Shown in pieces: positions 45,169-54,875 of a DNA stretch of 64,000 nucleotides. The notes beneath the pieces were generated by a model. It saw nothing but the letters and a program-made list of their open reading frames with translations, was not told the origin of the DNA and made no database searches. Origin of the DNA: Shewanella decolorationis S12 (GTDB lineage Bacteria > Pseudomonadota > Gammaproteobacteria > Enterobacterales > Shewanellaceae); contig NZ_AXZL01000076.1 in NCBI RefSeq assembly GCF_000485795.1, forward strand, positions 124,001-188,000, read 5' to 3'. A program made the position numbers and the translations under genes. Within the stretch, counting starts at the first letter, position 1; each line of letters opens with the position of its first letter.

Positions 45169-47061
45169 ATGCGATCAACACTTAAAACTCGGCTACTTTT
45201 TAGTAGCCTCTTCGCCGTATTCATTACAGTCGCAGTTCTGGTAAGCATTTCAAGCTATTTCATTAGAAATAATGCGTTAGAAAATACGCAGCGCGAAATT
45301 GACCAACTGGCTAATACCTTTGCCGAAGGTATTGGCCTGTGGATGCAAGATCGCAAAACAGCCATCACCAGCCTTAAAAAAACCATTGAAGCAGACCCTA
45401 GTGTGCAAATAACTCCTTATTTGTTGCAAGCACACAATGCAATGGGTTTTGCACTCACTTATTTTGGTGATGAACAAGGCAACATGTACCGTCAGGATCC
45501 GTCGCTTAATACAGCCAACTATGATCCCCGCATTCGTCCTTGGTATATGGATGCCAAAGCCGCAAATGCTATGGTGATGACGGCTCCCTATGTCAGCGCC
45601 ACTTTGAAGAAACAAGTAGTGACCATTGCTGAACCTGTGATGGTCTCAGGCAGTCTGTTCGGGGTGGCCGCAGCAAACCTCACCATAGATCAACTGACCG
45701 ATGCCGTGCAACGACTCGAAGTCCCAGGTAAAGGTTATACCCTGATGGTCGACAAAACGGGGCTTATCATTAGCCATCCGAACAACCAGCTCAACAACCA
45801 ACAACTCAATACAATCGATAAAAATTTTACGCCTAGTTGGTTATCACAACGCGCTAATACCAACACAATGGAAGAACGCGAACTCGATGGCGAAACCCAA
45901 TTGGTTTATGTTGCTGCTGTTCCATCAACGGATTGGGCATTGATATTCGTGATGAACAAACAGGAAATTATGTCGCAAGCCACGTCACTCGCTTGGTGGA
46001 TGTCTGCCGTTGGTGCTTGCTTACTGGTGATTTTTGGCTTGGTATTAGTCGCTATCTTTAAAATTCAATTCAAGGACTTAGAACGTGTTGCCTTGGCTCT
46101 GAATGATATTGCCGAGGGTGATGGCGATCTAACGGTCAGGATCCATACCGCCAATAGCCACGATGAGATTGGCATCTTGGCCTCTGGCTTTAACCGCTTT
46201 GTCGAGCGCCTGCACGGCATGATCTCACGAATGCACAACATCGCAGGCCAGCTTGAATATCAAGCCAAGGGTAGCAGCGCTTCGGCGACGGAAAATAGCC
46301 AACGTATCGCAGTGCAACAAGATGAAGTCACTATGGTTGCCACCGCTGTGACTGAAATGGCCAGTGCCACCGAAGAAATTGCCAGCAACGCCGAGCATAC
46401 GGCACAAACCGCTCAAAACGCCGTTGGACTATCTGACCATGGTCAAAAACAAGTGATGCAGAGTCAGCAATCCATTCGTAACCTAGCGAACGAAGTTGAT
46501 ACAGCTGGCCGTATTATCAGTGAGCTTAATGAACACTCACAAAAGATTAATAGTATTCTGCTCACCATCAGCGGCATTGCAGAGCAAACCAACCTATTGG
46601 CCCTAAATGCTGCTATTGAGGCTGCTCGCGCCGGCGAACAAGGTCGGGGTTTTGCCGTCGTGGCTGATGAAGTACGGGTATTGTCGCAGCGCACTCACTC
46701 ATCGACCCAAGAAATTCAGGCGATGATCGAAACATTGCAGCAAACGGCGGGTAAAGCGGTAAAATCCATGAGTCAAAGCCATGATATGGCTGAAACCAGT
46801 GTTGCCGACGCCAACTCAGCTAGTGAGAGCTTGCTACAGATCAGCAAAGCCATTAATGAGATCTCGGACATGGCGAGCCAAATTGCCACGGCAGCGGAGG
46901 AGCAAACGTCGGTTACCAGTGAAATTAATCGAAATACTGAGTCTATCCGCGAAGTGTCAGAAAACCTCTCTATCGAAGCCCAAAGTGCAATGGTGCAGTC
47001 GCAAGAGCTGGCTCATTTAGCCGCCTCGCTACAACAAGAGGTTTCGCGCTTTAAACTCTAA
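45169..47061 (+). CDS. Methyl-accepting chemotaxis protein with dCache sensor
   Basis: A 630-residue chemoreceptor: TM1 at about residues 9-31; a double-Cache periplasmic sensor at about 35-275 (DPRIRPWYMDAKAANAMVMT, VSATLKKQVVTIAEPV); TM2 at about 280-302; HAMP; signalling domain with IAEQTNLLALNAAIEAARAG. The RPWY-x-A-K block matches the amino acid-binding type of dCache, but the full binding motif cannot be confirmed here. A -10 element (TATACT at 45121) and a 6-bp hairpin (CGTTAG-N4-CTAACG) lie in the leader. Confidence 0.92.
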   Translation: MRSTLKTRLLFSSLFAVFITVAVLVSISSYFIRNNALENTQREIDQLANTFAEGIGLWMQDRKTAITSLKKTIEADPSVQITPYLLQAHNAMGFALTYFGDEQGNMYRQDPSLNTANYDPRIRPWYMDAKAANAMVMTAPYVSATLKKQVVTIAEPVMVSGSLFGVAAANLTIDQLTDAVQRLEVPGKGYTLMVDKTGLIISHPNNQLNNQQLNTIDKNFTPSWLSQRANTNTMEERELDGETQLVYVAAVPSTDWALIFVMNKQEIMSQATSLAWWMSAVGACLLVIFGLVLVAIFKIQFKDLERVALALNDIAEGDGDLTVRIHTANSHDEIGILASGFNRFVERLHGMISRMHNIAGQLEYQAKGSSASATENSQRIAVQQDEVTMVATAVTEMASATEEIASNAEHTAQTAQNAVGLSDHGQKQVMQSQQSIRNLANEVDTAGRIISELNEHSQKINSILLTISGIAEQTNLLALNAAIEAARAGEQGRGFAVVADEVRVLSQRTHSSTQEIQAMIETLQQTAGKAVKSMSQSHDMAETSVADANSASESLLQISKAINEISDMASQIATAAEEQTSVTSEINRNTESIREVSENLSIEAQSAMVQSQELAHLAASLQQEVSRFKL

Positions 47062-47082
47062 TTCATCCTCTTGAGTGATTCG

Positions 47083-47111
47083 TCCCCCAATTGCCATTCG
47101 CTTTTGGGGGA
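47083..47111. terminator. Hairpin between chemoreceptor and GGDEF genes
   Basis: TCCCCCAA and TTGGGGGA form an 8-bp stem ending one base before the stop codon of the reverse gene, between convergent genes. Confidence 0.75.
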
Positions 47112-48506
47112 TTAAATCATCAATGCTTCTAAATGCTTCCCTCTCAATCCTGGGTAGCCTAACTCAATGCGATTTCCGCCATTTTTCTTTGCCTTATACA
47201 TGGCATCATCGGCACAGGACAAAAGTTGCTGCTCATCCCTGCCATGCTCAGGATAAAAAGCAACGCCAATACTTGGGAAAACATGAATTTGATGATCAGC
47301 GAGTTCGAATGGCTGGCTTAATGTTTCCAGTATTTTTTGGGCAACCAACAATGTGTTATGGGCAGAATCTACTCGCTCCAGCAGAATTACGAACTCATCA
47401 CCACCAAAACGAGCAACAGTATCAGAGGCTCTCACACACCCAAGCAGTCGCTGAGCGGTAATTTGCAACAGCATGTCTCCCACGCTATGACCGTAGGAAT
47501 CATTCACCCATTTAAATTTATCCAAATCTAAATAGAGCAAAGAGAAATAACTCGCCTCCCTATGGGCTCGAGACAAGGCTTTTTGAAATCGATCGTAAAA
47601 TAGCTCTCTATTTGGTAGATGCGTTAACTGATCGTAAAGAGCAATATGTTCTAAGCGTGCCAACATTTGGCGGCGTTCAATGGCAAAAGCAATTTGGGAA
47701 GAGACAAACTCAACTAATTCACAGTCCTGCGCAGTATAAGTCCTAGCACCTGGCGTACTGTGCATGATTAACGCACCAATCACCCCCTTCTGTAATTTTA
47801 GTGGCACACCAAGCCAACTAATATGAGGGTTTATCGGGGTTTCGCCCACAGGAAAAGTATAGGTCTCACACACAGGACAAAAAAGTGATGATTCACCCGT
47901 TTGAATAATCTGTTCAGCAAAAAGGTTAACACTACCAAAATGAGCGACATTATTTTCAGCCACGGCTATCCGATAGGGGAAATCTAATTGATTAAAATCT
48001 TGATCATAAAGCGCTATAGCAAAATTTTCTGCGGGTAAGAGTTTGGCAATAATCTGATGGAGATGACCATAAAGTGAGAGTAAATCCTCTGCCACATGGA
48101 CAGCTTCAGAAATCTCATATAATGCAGCCTGGCGACGTTCAGCATTTTTATTCTTAGTGATATCTCGAGCGACGGCCACCCGTTGTTGATATTCCTCTGA
48201 CCAACGAGCAGACCAAAGAATATCCACAATCGCGCCATCCTTGCGTACATAACGATTTTCAAAGTCCACTTTGTATCGACCCGCCATAATTTCCTCTGCG
48301 GCGGCAAGTGTGCGTTCACGATCCTCTGGCAGAACTAAATCAAGCATTTTCATGCCAATCATTTCATCAGGGGTATAACCAAAGATGCGTTCAGCTCCGG
48401 CACTCACAAATTCAAAGCGCCCCGATTTATCAACGACACAAATGGCATCTAATAACAAATCAATAAAACGACCAAGTGACGTATAACCTTCGTCTTTCAC
48501 ACTCAT
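47112..48506 (-). CDS. PAS-GAF-GGDEF diguanylate cyclase
   Basis: A soluble 464-residue protein: PAS/PAC at about residues 8-125 (DAICVVDKSGRFEFVSAGAE), GAF at about 140-285, GGDEF at about 295-455. The active site ARFGGDEFVILL is intact, and the inhibitory I-site RASD lies five residues before it, so the enzyme should make c-di-GMP under product inhibition. The GAF domain contains CPVCETYTF, a Cys-x2-Cys pair that could sense redox state or metal. No membrane helix, so it senses a cytoplasmic signal. Confidence 0.92.
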   Translation of the reverse strand: MSVKDEGYTSLGRFIDLLLDAICVVDKSGRFEFVSAGAERIFGYTPDEMIGMKMLDLVLPEDRERTLAAAEEIMAGRYKVDFENRYVRKDGAIVDILWSARWSEEYQQRVAVARDITKNKNAERRQAALYEISEAVHVAEDLLSLYGHLHQIIAKLLPAENFAIALYDQDFNQLDFPYRIAVAENNVAHFGSVNLFAEQIIQTGESSLFCPVCETYTFPVGETPINPHISWLGVPLKLQKGVIGALIMHSTPGARTYTAQDCELVEFVSSQIAFAIERRQMLARLEHIALYDQLTHLPNRELFYDRFQKALSRAHREASYFSLLYLDLDKFKWVNDSYGHSVGDMLLQITAQRLLGCVRASDTVARFGGDEFVILLERVDSAHNTLLVAQKILETLSQPFELADHQIHVFPSIGVAFYPEHGRDEQQLLSCADDAMYKAKKNGGNRIELGYPGLRGKHLEALMI

Positions 48507-48815
48507 CTCCCACCATGCCCAAAGCTAAATCGAGAACCGCTAACAGCCTTTTGCTGCTAACATCTTCATCCTTGCTTAACAATCACTTGATACCTACAAC
48601 TTAGTGCACAGAATAACATACTATTAGAGTAGGTTAATTACCCTAACAGTTCCATGTTCACTTAAACTCGTTAACCGCCAAACGCAGCAGATAAAGTAGT
48701 ATATTTGACCTAGCAAACTAGATTTAAGCACAATACAGATATAAATCCGCCATGATAAAAGTCACAGCACATCTATCCAATAAATACCCATAATCAGTTT
48801 TAACTAGGAGCATTT
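48507..48815. other. Divergent promoter region of GGDEF and DUF72 genes
   Basis: No gene or clear structure seen in these 309 AT-rich bases. Confidence 0.5.
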
Positions 48816-49766
48816 TTGGCGTCATTCAAATCCCCTTGCCATACTGCACAAAATTTACGTCTAGGACTTGCCATGTGGTCCCATAACCATTGGCAAGAAA
48901 GTGTTTATGGTTCAAGTACTAAACAGGCTGACAGACTTGCCCGCTATGCCTGTATCTTCAACACAGTGGAAGGCAACACCAGCTTTTACGCTACGCCAAA
49001 TGCCCAAACTGTGATGAATTGGCACAGTGCCACTCCAGATGACTTTCGCTTTACCTTTAAACTGCCACAGACCATCACCCATCAAAGACAGTTGCAGAAT
49101 TGTCAGCAGGAATTATTGGCCTTCTTCCAAGTCATGTCGCCCTTGGTCGAAAAAACCGGTTTGTGGAAAATTCAGCTCCCCGCAGCCTTCGGTCCGGAAC
49201 AATTGCCCGCATTAGCACGTTTTTTTGATCTGTTACCGCAAGGTTTAACTTATGGCGTAGAAGTTCGCCATTTAGCCTTTTTTGCTAAGGGAGATGCCGA
49301 ACGGGCGCTAAATCGCCTGCTGATGGACAGGCAAGTTAATCGCATTATTATGGACAGCCGACCGTTATTTGCCCTGCCGCCCGCTAACGAAGCAATTATC
49401 GATGCCCATAAGAAAAAGCCACAGGTACCCGTTCATGCTATCGCGACTGCAACTACACCCGTGGTGCGTTTTATTGGCCAAACGGACGGCACGATTGAAG
49501 CGTTAGCGGCGAGCAACGATCAGCTGCAAGTCAAGAATAACGATAGCTTTTTTAACAACTGGTTGCGGCAACTCGCGCTGTGGATAAAAGAAGGCCGTGA
49601 GCCTTATCTGTTTATCCATACGCCTGATAACCAAACCGCGCCCGAATTAGCGGCGCGCTTATATCAGCAATTGCAGCAACAACTGGCCGATGAGGTCAGC
49701 TTGCCGACGATTCAATTGCATAAGGCCTTGGCAGAGTCCGCCGCGCAGATGCAACTGACGTGGTAA
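48816..49766 (+). CDS. DUF72 family protein (YecE-like)
   Basis: A 316-residue protein with the DUF72 TIM-barrel-like pattern: LGLAMWSHNHW near the start, VEGNTSFYATPN, FRFTFKLPQTITH, GVEVRHLAFF and VRFIGQTDG. Function unknown; the family is similar in fold to sugar-phosphate isomerase-type barrels. The start codon is TTG at 48816, with AGGAG six bases upstream. It converges on the phosphate transporter gene with a 12-bp gap. Confidence 0.85.
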   Translation: MASFKSPCHTAQNLRLGLAMWSHNHWQESVYGSSTKQADRLARYACIFNTVEGNTSFYATPNAQTVMNWHSATPDDFRFTFKLPQTITHQRQLQNCQQELLAFFQVMSPLVEKTGLWKIQLPAAFGPEQLPALARFFDLLPQGLTYGVEVRHLAFFAKGDAERALNRLLMDRQVNRIIMDSRPLFALPPANEAIIDAHKKKPQVPVHAIATATTPVVRFIGQTDGTIEALAASNDQLQVKNNDSFFNNWLRQLALWIKEGREPYLFIHTPDNQTAPELAARLYQQLQQQLADEVSLPTIQLHKALAESAAQMQLTW

Positions 49767-49778
49767 AAGAAATTTAGC

Positions 49779-51248
49779 TTAACCCCAAATAGCGTTAGCG
49801 GTAATAAAAACCAAGGCCGATAAGAGCATAGTAATAGGCAGAGTCAGTACCCATGCGAGTAATATCTGTTTAATCGTTTGGCTTTGAAGCCCTGAACGAT
49901 TGGCCACCATAGTCCCTGCCACCGCCGAAGACAAAATATGCGTAGTCGATACTGGCATGCCCGTCACGCTGGCAATCCCAATCGATGCAGCGGCTGTCAC
50001 TTGCGCGGCAATCCCTTGGCTGTAGGTCATTCCCGAGGAGCCAATCTTCTCACCAACGGTATAAACAATGCGGCGCCAGCCGACTAAAGTGCCACAGCCC
50101 AAGGCAGTGGCAATCGCTACTATCACCCACAAAGGCGCGTATTCGGTCGACTTAGTTAAATCTTTACGCCATTTATTGAGAGAGGTTAACTCCTTGGCAG
50201 GTAAGTCTAATTTCGCGACCTTGCGTGCAGTATCATCGATACAGAGCAGCAAGCGTCGCACCTCTCGACGTTCTTCGACGCTCATCTCCTGAAAACTACT
50301 GACCTTATCTAAACGGCGATCGAGCAAAGACATGGCTGGTAGCACAGTTTGGGCCGAGCAGTGGCTGAGCAAACTGTCATTGGCACTCACCTGTGCCTGC
50401 ACATCCACCAGATCGCTAATCTGCGCTTGGTTACGACTGTAGATAGCCATAATGCGGCGGTTAGCATCCTGTGTTCTTTCTAAATCATAGGATTGGCTGC
50501 TCATGTCGAGGGCAAAATACGCTGGTGCCATACAAATCAACACCAGCATCACTAGGCCAATGCCCTTCTGACCATCGTTAGAACCGTGGGCGAAGCTCAC
50601 TCCCATAGCCGACGCTATCAGGCTGACGCGCGCCCAGAACGGCGGATGGCGTTTACCATTAATCTGAAATTGCTCATCTGGGGTGCGGTGGATCTTGTGT
50701 TTTTGCCACACGAACTTCATTAGCAACAAAAGTACTCCCGCCAGCACAAAACCGAGCGTGGGCGAGATGATCAGCGACAGCATAATCTGCGTGGCTTTGG
50801 TAAGGTTGATACCATGCAGTACAGGTTCATTGTGTATCCAAGCAAATGCGCCACCAACACCCATAATCGAACCAATCAAAGTGTGGGAACTGGAAGCTGG
50901 AATACCAAAATACCAAGTACCTAAATTCCAAATAATGGCCGAGAAGAGTAGCGAGAACACCATCAACAGCCCTTGGGTCGAATCCATTCCTAATAATGAA
51001 TCCACCGGCAGTAAATGCACTATGGCGTAGGCCACGCCAAGCCCACCGAGTAATACACCGGCAAAGTTGAACAGGGCTGAAGAAATCACCGCGAGATTGG
51101 CGGGCATCGCCTTGGTGTAGATAACTGTGGCAACAGCGTTGGCGGTATCGTGGAAACCATTGATAAATTCGTAGGCCAGCACAAATAACACTGCTAGCAC
51201 TAAAGCTACCGACCAACCCAGGCCGATAGAAGTCAATATCTCAAACAT
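49779..51248 (-). CDS. pitA: PiT family inorganic phosphate transporter
   Basis: A low-affinity metal-phosphate/proton symporter: 489 residues, about ten helices. Signature motifs GFHDTANAVATVIYT in the first half and SFAHGSNDGQKGIG in the second are the inverted PiT repeats. A hydrophilic loop of about 130 residues (ERTQDANRRIM to WRKDLTKST) lies between halves, as in E. coli PitA. No PhoU-like gene is adjacent. Confidence 0.92.
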   Translation of the reverse strand: MFEILTSIGLGWSVALVLAVLFVLAYEFINGFHDTANAVATVIYTKAMPANLAVISSALFNFAGVLLGGLGVAYAIVHLLPVDSLLGMDSTQGLLMVFSLLFSAIIWNLGTWYFGIPASSSHTLIGSIMGVGGAFAWIHNEPVLHGINLTKATQIMLSLIISPTLGFVLAGVLLLLMKFVWQKHKIHRTPDEQFQINGKRHPPFWARVSLIASAMGVSFAHGSNDGQKGIGLVMLVLICMAPAYFALDMSSQSYDLERTQDANRRIMAIYSRNQAQISDLVDVQAQVSANDSLLSHCSAQTVLPAMSLLDRRLDKVSSFQEMSVEERREVRRLLLCIDDTARKVAKLDLPAKELTSLNKWRKDLTKSTEYAPLWVIVAIATALGCGTLVGWRRIVYTVGEKIGSSGMTYSQGIAAQVTAAASIGIASVTGMPVSTTHILSSAVAGTMVANRSGLQSQTIKQILLAWVLTLPITMLLSALVFITANAIWG

Positions 51249-51392
51249 GAATCGCTAACCTATAACGAGGACGCCACAGATTACGCCTAAGCTTGGTCTC
51301 TTTGACAGTGAAAAATTATTTAGATTGTCAAAAAGTGAATTACTCCTCAATAACCTCGTATCAGGCTTGCAATTAACTAAGGAGTGAGTATA

Positions 51393-51420
51393 AAAACGCC
51401 AGCACTGGGCTGGCGTTTTA
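51393..51420 (-). terminator. Terminator of the OpgD-like gene
   Basis: AAACGCCAGC and GCTGGCGTTT form a stem, followed on the reverse strand by TTTTTATA. Confidence 0.9.
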
Positions 51421-51442
51421 AGATTTAAAACTGAGTCACGGC

Positions 51443-53119
51443 TTACTGCAGATGACCGGCGTTATGTAGCTCACGCTCGTTCATTGGTGGTGGTGTCCAC
51501 TGGTACATCCAAGTCTCAGTTAACGGCTGACCGTCGACCTCTAAGTAAACTCTGAGGTTAATTGGCTCTACGCTGTCTTCTGGTGGCACTAAGTCAAACA
51601 TAGCGCGGTAACCGTTAATCGCATGTTGTGGGCGAGCAGATTCAATTTCGACACGACCTTGAGAGGTCGAAATCACCGCCTTCACTTGGGTATCTTTACC
51701 CAGCATAGGTAAAGAACCACCAGCAAAATCAATCACAAAGCGCTTGCTATAGTACTTACGCTTTTGACCAACCACACCACCAATACCGGTAAAGGTATCA
51801 ACTACGCGGGCACGGGGTGACTGCACGGGTGGAATACCGCCCCAGTACATGTTGTAGCTGTAAAGTAGTTCTTGACCCGGTTGAATAGGCTCAGCTGGGT
51901 TCCAAAACGCCACGATATTATCGAAGGTTTCATCCAGTGTTGGAATTTCCACTAACTGCACCGAACCTTTACCCCAATTACCCGTTGGCTCAATCCACAG
52001 GCTTGGACGCTTCTCGTAGAACACACCATCATCTTGATAATGGTCGAAATTACGGTCGCGCTGCATTAAACCAAAGCCCTTTGGATTCTCATCGCTATAG
52101 GCATTGAAACGCAGGTTGCTTGGGTTGCCCAGCGGACGCCAAATCCACTCACCGTTACCCGTGTGCATGGCAAGGCCGTCTGAATCGTGGATCTCTTGGC
52201 GCCAGTCGTAACCCGTGCGGCGGTCGTTTTCACCCACCATGTACATACTGGTCAGTGGTGCAACGCCTAAACGTTCGATGGCTTTACGCGGATAAATCGC
52301 CGCATCGACCTTCATTTTTAAACGCTCGCCCGGCTCGATATCGAAACGGTAAGCCCCTGTTACACTTGGTGAATCTAACAGAGCGTACACAGTCGCAATA
52401 TTAGAACCCGGTTGTGGTTTCTCTAACCAGAAACGGGTAAACATAGGGAATTCTTCAGGCTTAGGCAGCGCAGTGTCTACCGCTAGACCACGGGCAGATA
52501 GACCATATTGCATTTCTTGGCCTACGGCGCGGAAATAGCTGGCACCTAAGAAGGCGACCACGTCACGCTGCCAGTCGGTATTAAACTGCATTCTAAACCC
52601 AGCAAAACCTAGGTCTTTTGGTAGCTGGCTACCCTTTACCTTGGATTTACCGTAATCGAACATGGAAGACGAATATTCGATAAGCTTTGCCTTGCCATTT
52701 TCCAATTGGTAAATATGCACAGGCGTATCGAAGTACAGGCCTAAGTGGAATAACTCGGCGCGAAACTCCGAATCATCCTCACGCCACAGGGCGGCTTTTT
52801 TCTTGAAATGGAACTGCTGGTAATCATCCCAGCTCATGCCCTGTAAGCTTTTTGGCAACTCGCCCTTATGGCTCACATAGGACTCAGTAGCCAGCGTATG
52901 GGCATAGCCTTTCAACCAGGCATAGCTAAACTCTTCTTCCTGCGGTGCACTCGCCTTACCCGCTGCACAAGCAGATAAGCTTAACAACACGCTGCAAGTG
53001 AGTAGCACACTGCCCACCATGCGTTGTAAACGGCTACGGGTAGACTGAGCTTCCACCGACGGCATCACCATCGGCTCACGATTTAAATGTCTTTGTTCGG
53101 GAAATAAATTGGGTTGCAT
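51443..53119 (-). CDS. OpgD/OpgG-like periplasmic glucan biosynthesis protein, lipoprotein form
   Basis: Relatives tailor osmoregulated periplasmic glucans. Family blocks: FLGASYFRAVGQEMQYGLSA, FWLEKPQPG, TVYALLDSPSVTGAYRF, EIHDSDGLAMHTGNGEWIWR, NPKGFGLMQRDRNFDHYQDD and ETWMYQWTPPP; it is closest to E. coli OpgD. A hydrophobic stretch ends in the lipobox LSACAAG, so the protein should be a lipoprotein rather than a Tat-exported OpgD. The start is uncertain: ATG 53119 is my choice, a later ATG pair at 53071/53065 is possible, and an open frame continues to 53257. The glucosyltransferase opgH is not adjacent. Confidence 0.88.
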   Translation of the reverse strand: MQPNLFPEQRHLNREPMVMPSVEAQSTRSRLQRMVGSVLLTCSVLLSLSACAAGKASAPQEEEFSYAWLKGYAHTLATESYVSHKGELPKSLQGMSWDDYQQFHFKKKAALWREDDSEFRAELFHLGLYFDTPVHIYQLENGKAKLIEYSSSMFDYGKSKVKGSQLPKDLGFAGFRMQFNTDWQRDVVAFLGASYFRAVGQEMQYGLSARGLAVDTALPKPEEFPMFTRFWLEKPQPGSNIATVYALLDSPSVTGAYRFDIEPGERLKMKVDAAIYPRKAIERLGVAPLTSMYMVGENDRRTGYDWRQEIHDSDGLAMHTGNGEWIWRPLGNPSNLRFNAYSDENPKGFGLMQRDRNFDHYQDDGVFYEKRPSLWIEPTGNWGKGSVQLVEIPTLDETFDNIVAFWNPAEPIQPGQELLYSYNMYWGGIPPVQSPRARVVDTFTGIGGVVGQKRKYYSKRFVIDFAGGSLPMLGKDTQVKAVISTSQGRVEIESARPQHAINGYRAMFDLVPPEDSVEPINLRVYLEVDGQPLTETWMYQWTPPPMNERELHNAGHLQ

Positions 53120-53479
53120 AAGCAGACTCTGATTTGGTGTAACTTCCTGACACTTCTCTGCAAAAGTAAGCATTATTGCAGTGACTGCCCTGTGGAGAAC
53201 TGTTGATGACAGTGATAACCATACCTCTATCTCCATCAGTTCGCCAGAATCTAACATAATTTCGTCGCAATGGAATATCTCATAGTGACAATATTCAATA
53301 CTGGCGCCAGTTTATGAAAATAGTATTAAAATTTTCTAGGCAAAATGGCCGTTCGCAACAGGCGTTTGAATAATTGCTGCAGAGTTGTATGTAGATTGAT
53401 TATGGTTTGTAGGAAATTGACATAAGGTTTCAAATAGCTTGAAGAGTTAAGCCGTTTTCCTACTCACAACACAGCCGCA
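53120..53479. other. Region upstream of the OpgD-like gene
   Basis: The OpgD reading frame remains open up to 53257 without a good ribosome site. Beyond that the sequence is AT-rich, and I see no gene or clear structure. Confidence 0.4.
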
Positions 53480-53956
53480 CTATAACAACTTAAATTCAAT
53501 CAATGGGGCGACATCCCCTTCTTCTTGGATAGTGTTCCCCGTCTCAATAAACCCATGGCGCAGCAACACCCGCTGGGACGCCACATTATGCTGAGCCACA
53601 TGGGCAAAGAGCGGCCTTGAGGTCACTAAAGGTAAAAACGCGCTTAAGGTTAGTGTTGCTACCCCACGACCCCAAAATGCACGGTCGATCCAGTAGCCAA
53701 TCATCGCCTGACCATCCATATGCCAATGGCCGATATTGCCAACGAGCAAGCCATCGACTTCTATCCCCCGTGCCAGCACCGATGCCTGCCCGAGGATATT
53801 TTGCTGCCAATGAAGGTAAAACGCCTCGCGATCCCGCGAGGGAAACTGTGCCAATTGGGATGCTATCGGATCCTGCTGATGGGTGAAGAGCAATTCCAGA
53901 TCGTCTTGTCCTATGGGTCTCAATGTCACATTCGATACCCGTGTTTGCTTATCCAT
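53480..53956 (-). CDS. GNAT N-acetyltransferase (RimJ/RimL type)
   Basis: A 158-residue acetyl-CoA-dependent acetyltransferase. The acetyl-CoA loop is DRAFWGRGVATLTLSAFLP, and the C-terminal NVASQRVLLRHGFIETGN is the conserved last helix-strand. This subgroup acetylates protein N-termini, antibiotics or small amines; the substrate is unknown. It stands alone between two longer units. Confidence 0.85.
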   Translation of the reverse strand: MDKQTRVSNVTLRPIGQDDLELLFTHQQDPIASQLAQFPSRDREAFYLHWQQNILGQASVLARGIEVDGLLVGNIGHWHMDGQAMIGYWIDRAFWGRGVATLTLSAFLPLVTSRPLFAHVAQHNVASQRVLLRHGFIETGNTIQEEGDVAPLIEFKLL

Positions 53957-54022
53957 CCTATATCCCTATTCGATTTAATTGAGTGTCACTAGATTTCAAC
54001 ATTCGCCGCCAGCTAAAAAAAT

Positions 54023-54053
54023 GGGCGCATAACCCAAGCAGAGGTTAGCGCCC
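54023..54053 (-). terminator. Terminator of the lrgAB operon
   Basis: GGGCGCATAACC and GGTTAGCGCCC form a stem of about 11 bp with one bulge; on the reverse strand it is followed by ATTTTTTT. It lies about 90 bp after the lrgB stop. Confidence 0.82.
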
Positions 54054-54140
54054 TAAGAGGCAAAACAACATCATTTAAACAAACAAAATCGCAATAAGGT
54101 GGAGAGGATTAACGTAAACTCAGCACATCAATCTCGAACA

Positions 54141-54875
54141 CTAACTGAAAATAACCGCAAATACGGGCGCGCCCAGCACCATGGCAATCCCAATAAAAAT
54201 CATGGTTAAACTGGCAATAACGCCCTCTTGCTGGCCTAACTCACTGGCTTTTGCAGCGCCCGCACCGTGGGCCGAGGCGCCCAAGGCCACGCCTTTACCT
54301 AAAGATGTACGAATGTGCATCAGCTTGAACAGCGGCTCACATACCAACATGCCGATAATACCGGTGATGAGCACCATCATGGCGGTCAGTTCTGGCACTC
54401 CGCCAAAGGCACTTGTGGCCTCCATCGCAAAGGGCGTGGATACCGAGCGCACCAATAAACTCTTCGATAACTCGACTGGCAGCGGCACAAATTTCACTAA
54501 CAGCCAGCTGGAAATCATACCCAGCAACAGTCCCGCTATCACCCCAAGGGCAATGGTCAACGGATATTGGCGAATAAGTTTACGCTCCCGATAAATCGGC
54601 AAAGCAAATGCGATTGTCGCAGGTGCCAACATCGCCATTAACCAATGGGTGTATTCAAAATAAGTGGGCAGTGGAATATCGAGGTTAAACACCAAGAGTG
54701 TGATCACCACGGGCGCGAGCACAATCGGCGCCAACCACCACACACGGTGGAGCCTGTATAAACGCTTGGCCACAAAGTAACAGAACAGCGTTAATAACAA
54801 GCTGATAAGCGCCAATCCCGTCTGCGAAAACAGCAACTCAGAAACAGCCTCAGGGCTTAAGTTAAGGCTCGACAT
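54141..54875 (-). CDS. lrgB: LrgB/CidB family membrane protein
   Basis: A 244-residue inner-membrane protein with about six to seven helices. Family motifs: LLVRSVSTPFAMEATSAFGG, GKGVALGASAHGAGAAKA and ELGQQEGVIASL. LrgB works with LrgA in membrane permeability, autolysis control or pyruvate uptake, depending on the organism. The gene overlaps the lrgA stop codon by one base, so the two are translationally coupled. Confidence 0.9.
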   Translation of the reverse strand: MSSLNLSPEAVSELLFSQTGLALISLLLTLFCYFVAKRLYRLHRVWWLAPIVLAPVVITLLVFNLDIPLPTYFEYTHWLMAMLAPATIAFALPIYRERKLIRQYPLTIALGVIAGLLLGMISSWLLVKFVPLPVELSKSLLVRSVSTPFAMEATSAFGGVPELTAMMVLITGIIGMLVCEPLFKLMHIRTSLGKGVALGASAHGAGAAKASELGQQEGVIASLTMIFIGIAMVLGAPVFAVIFS

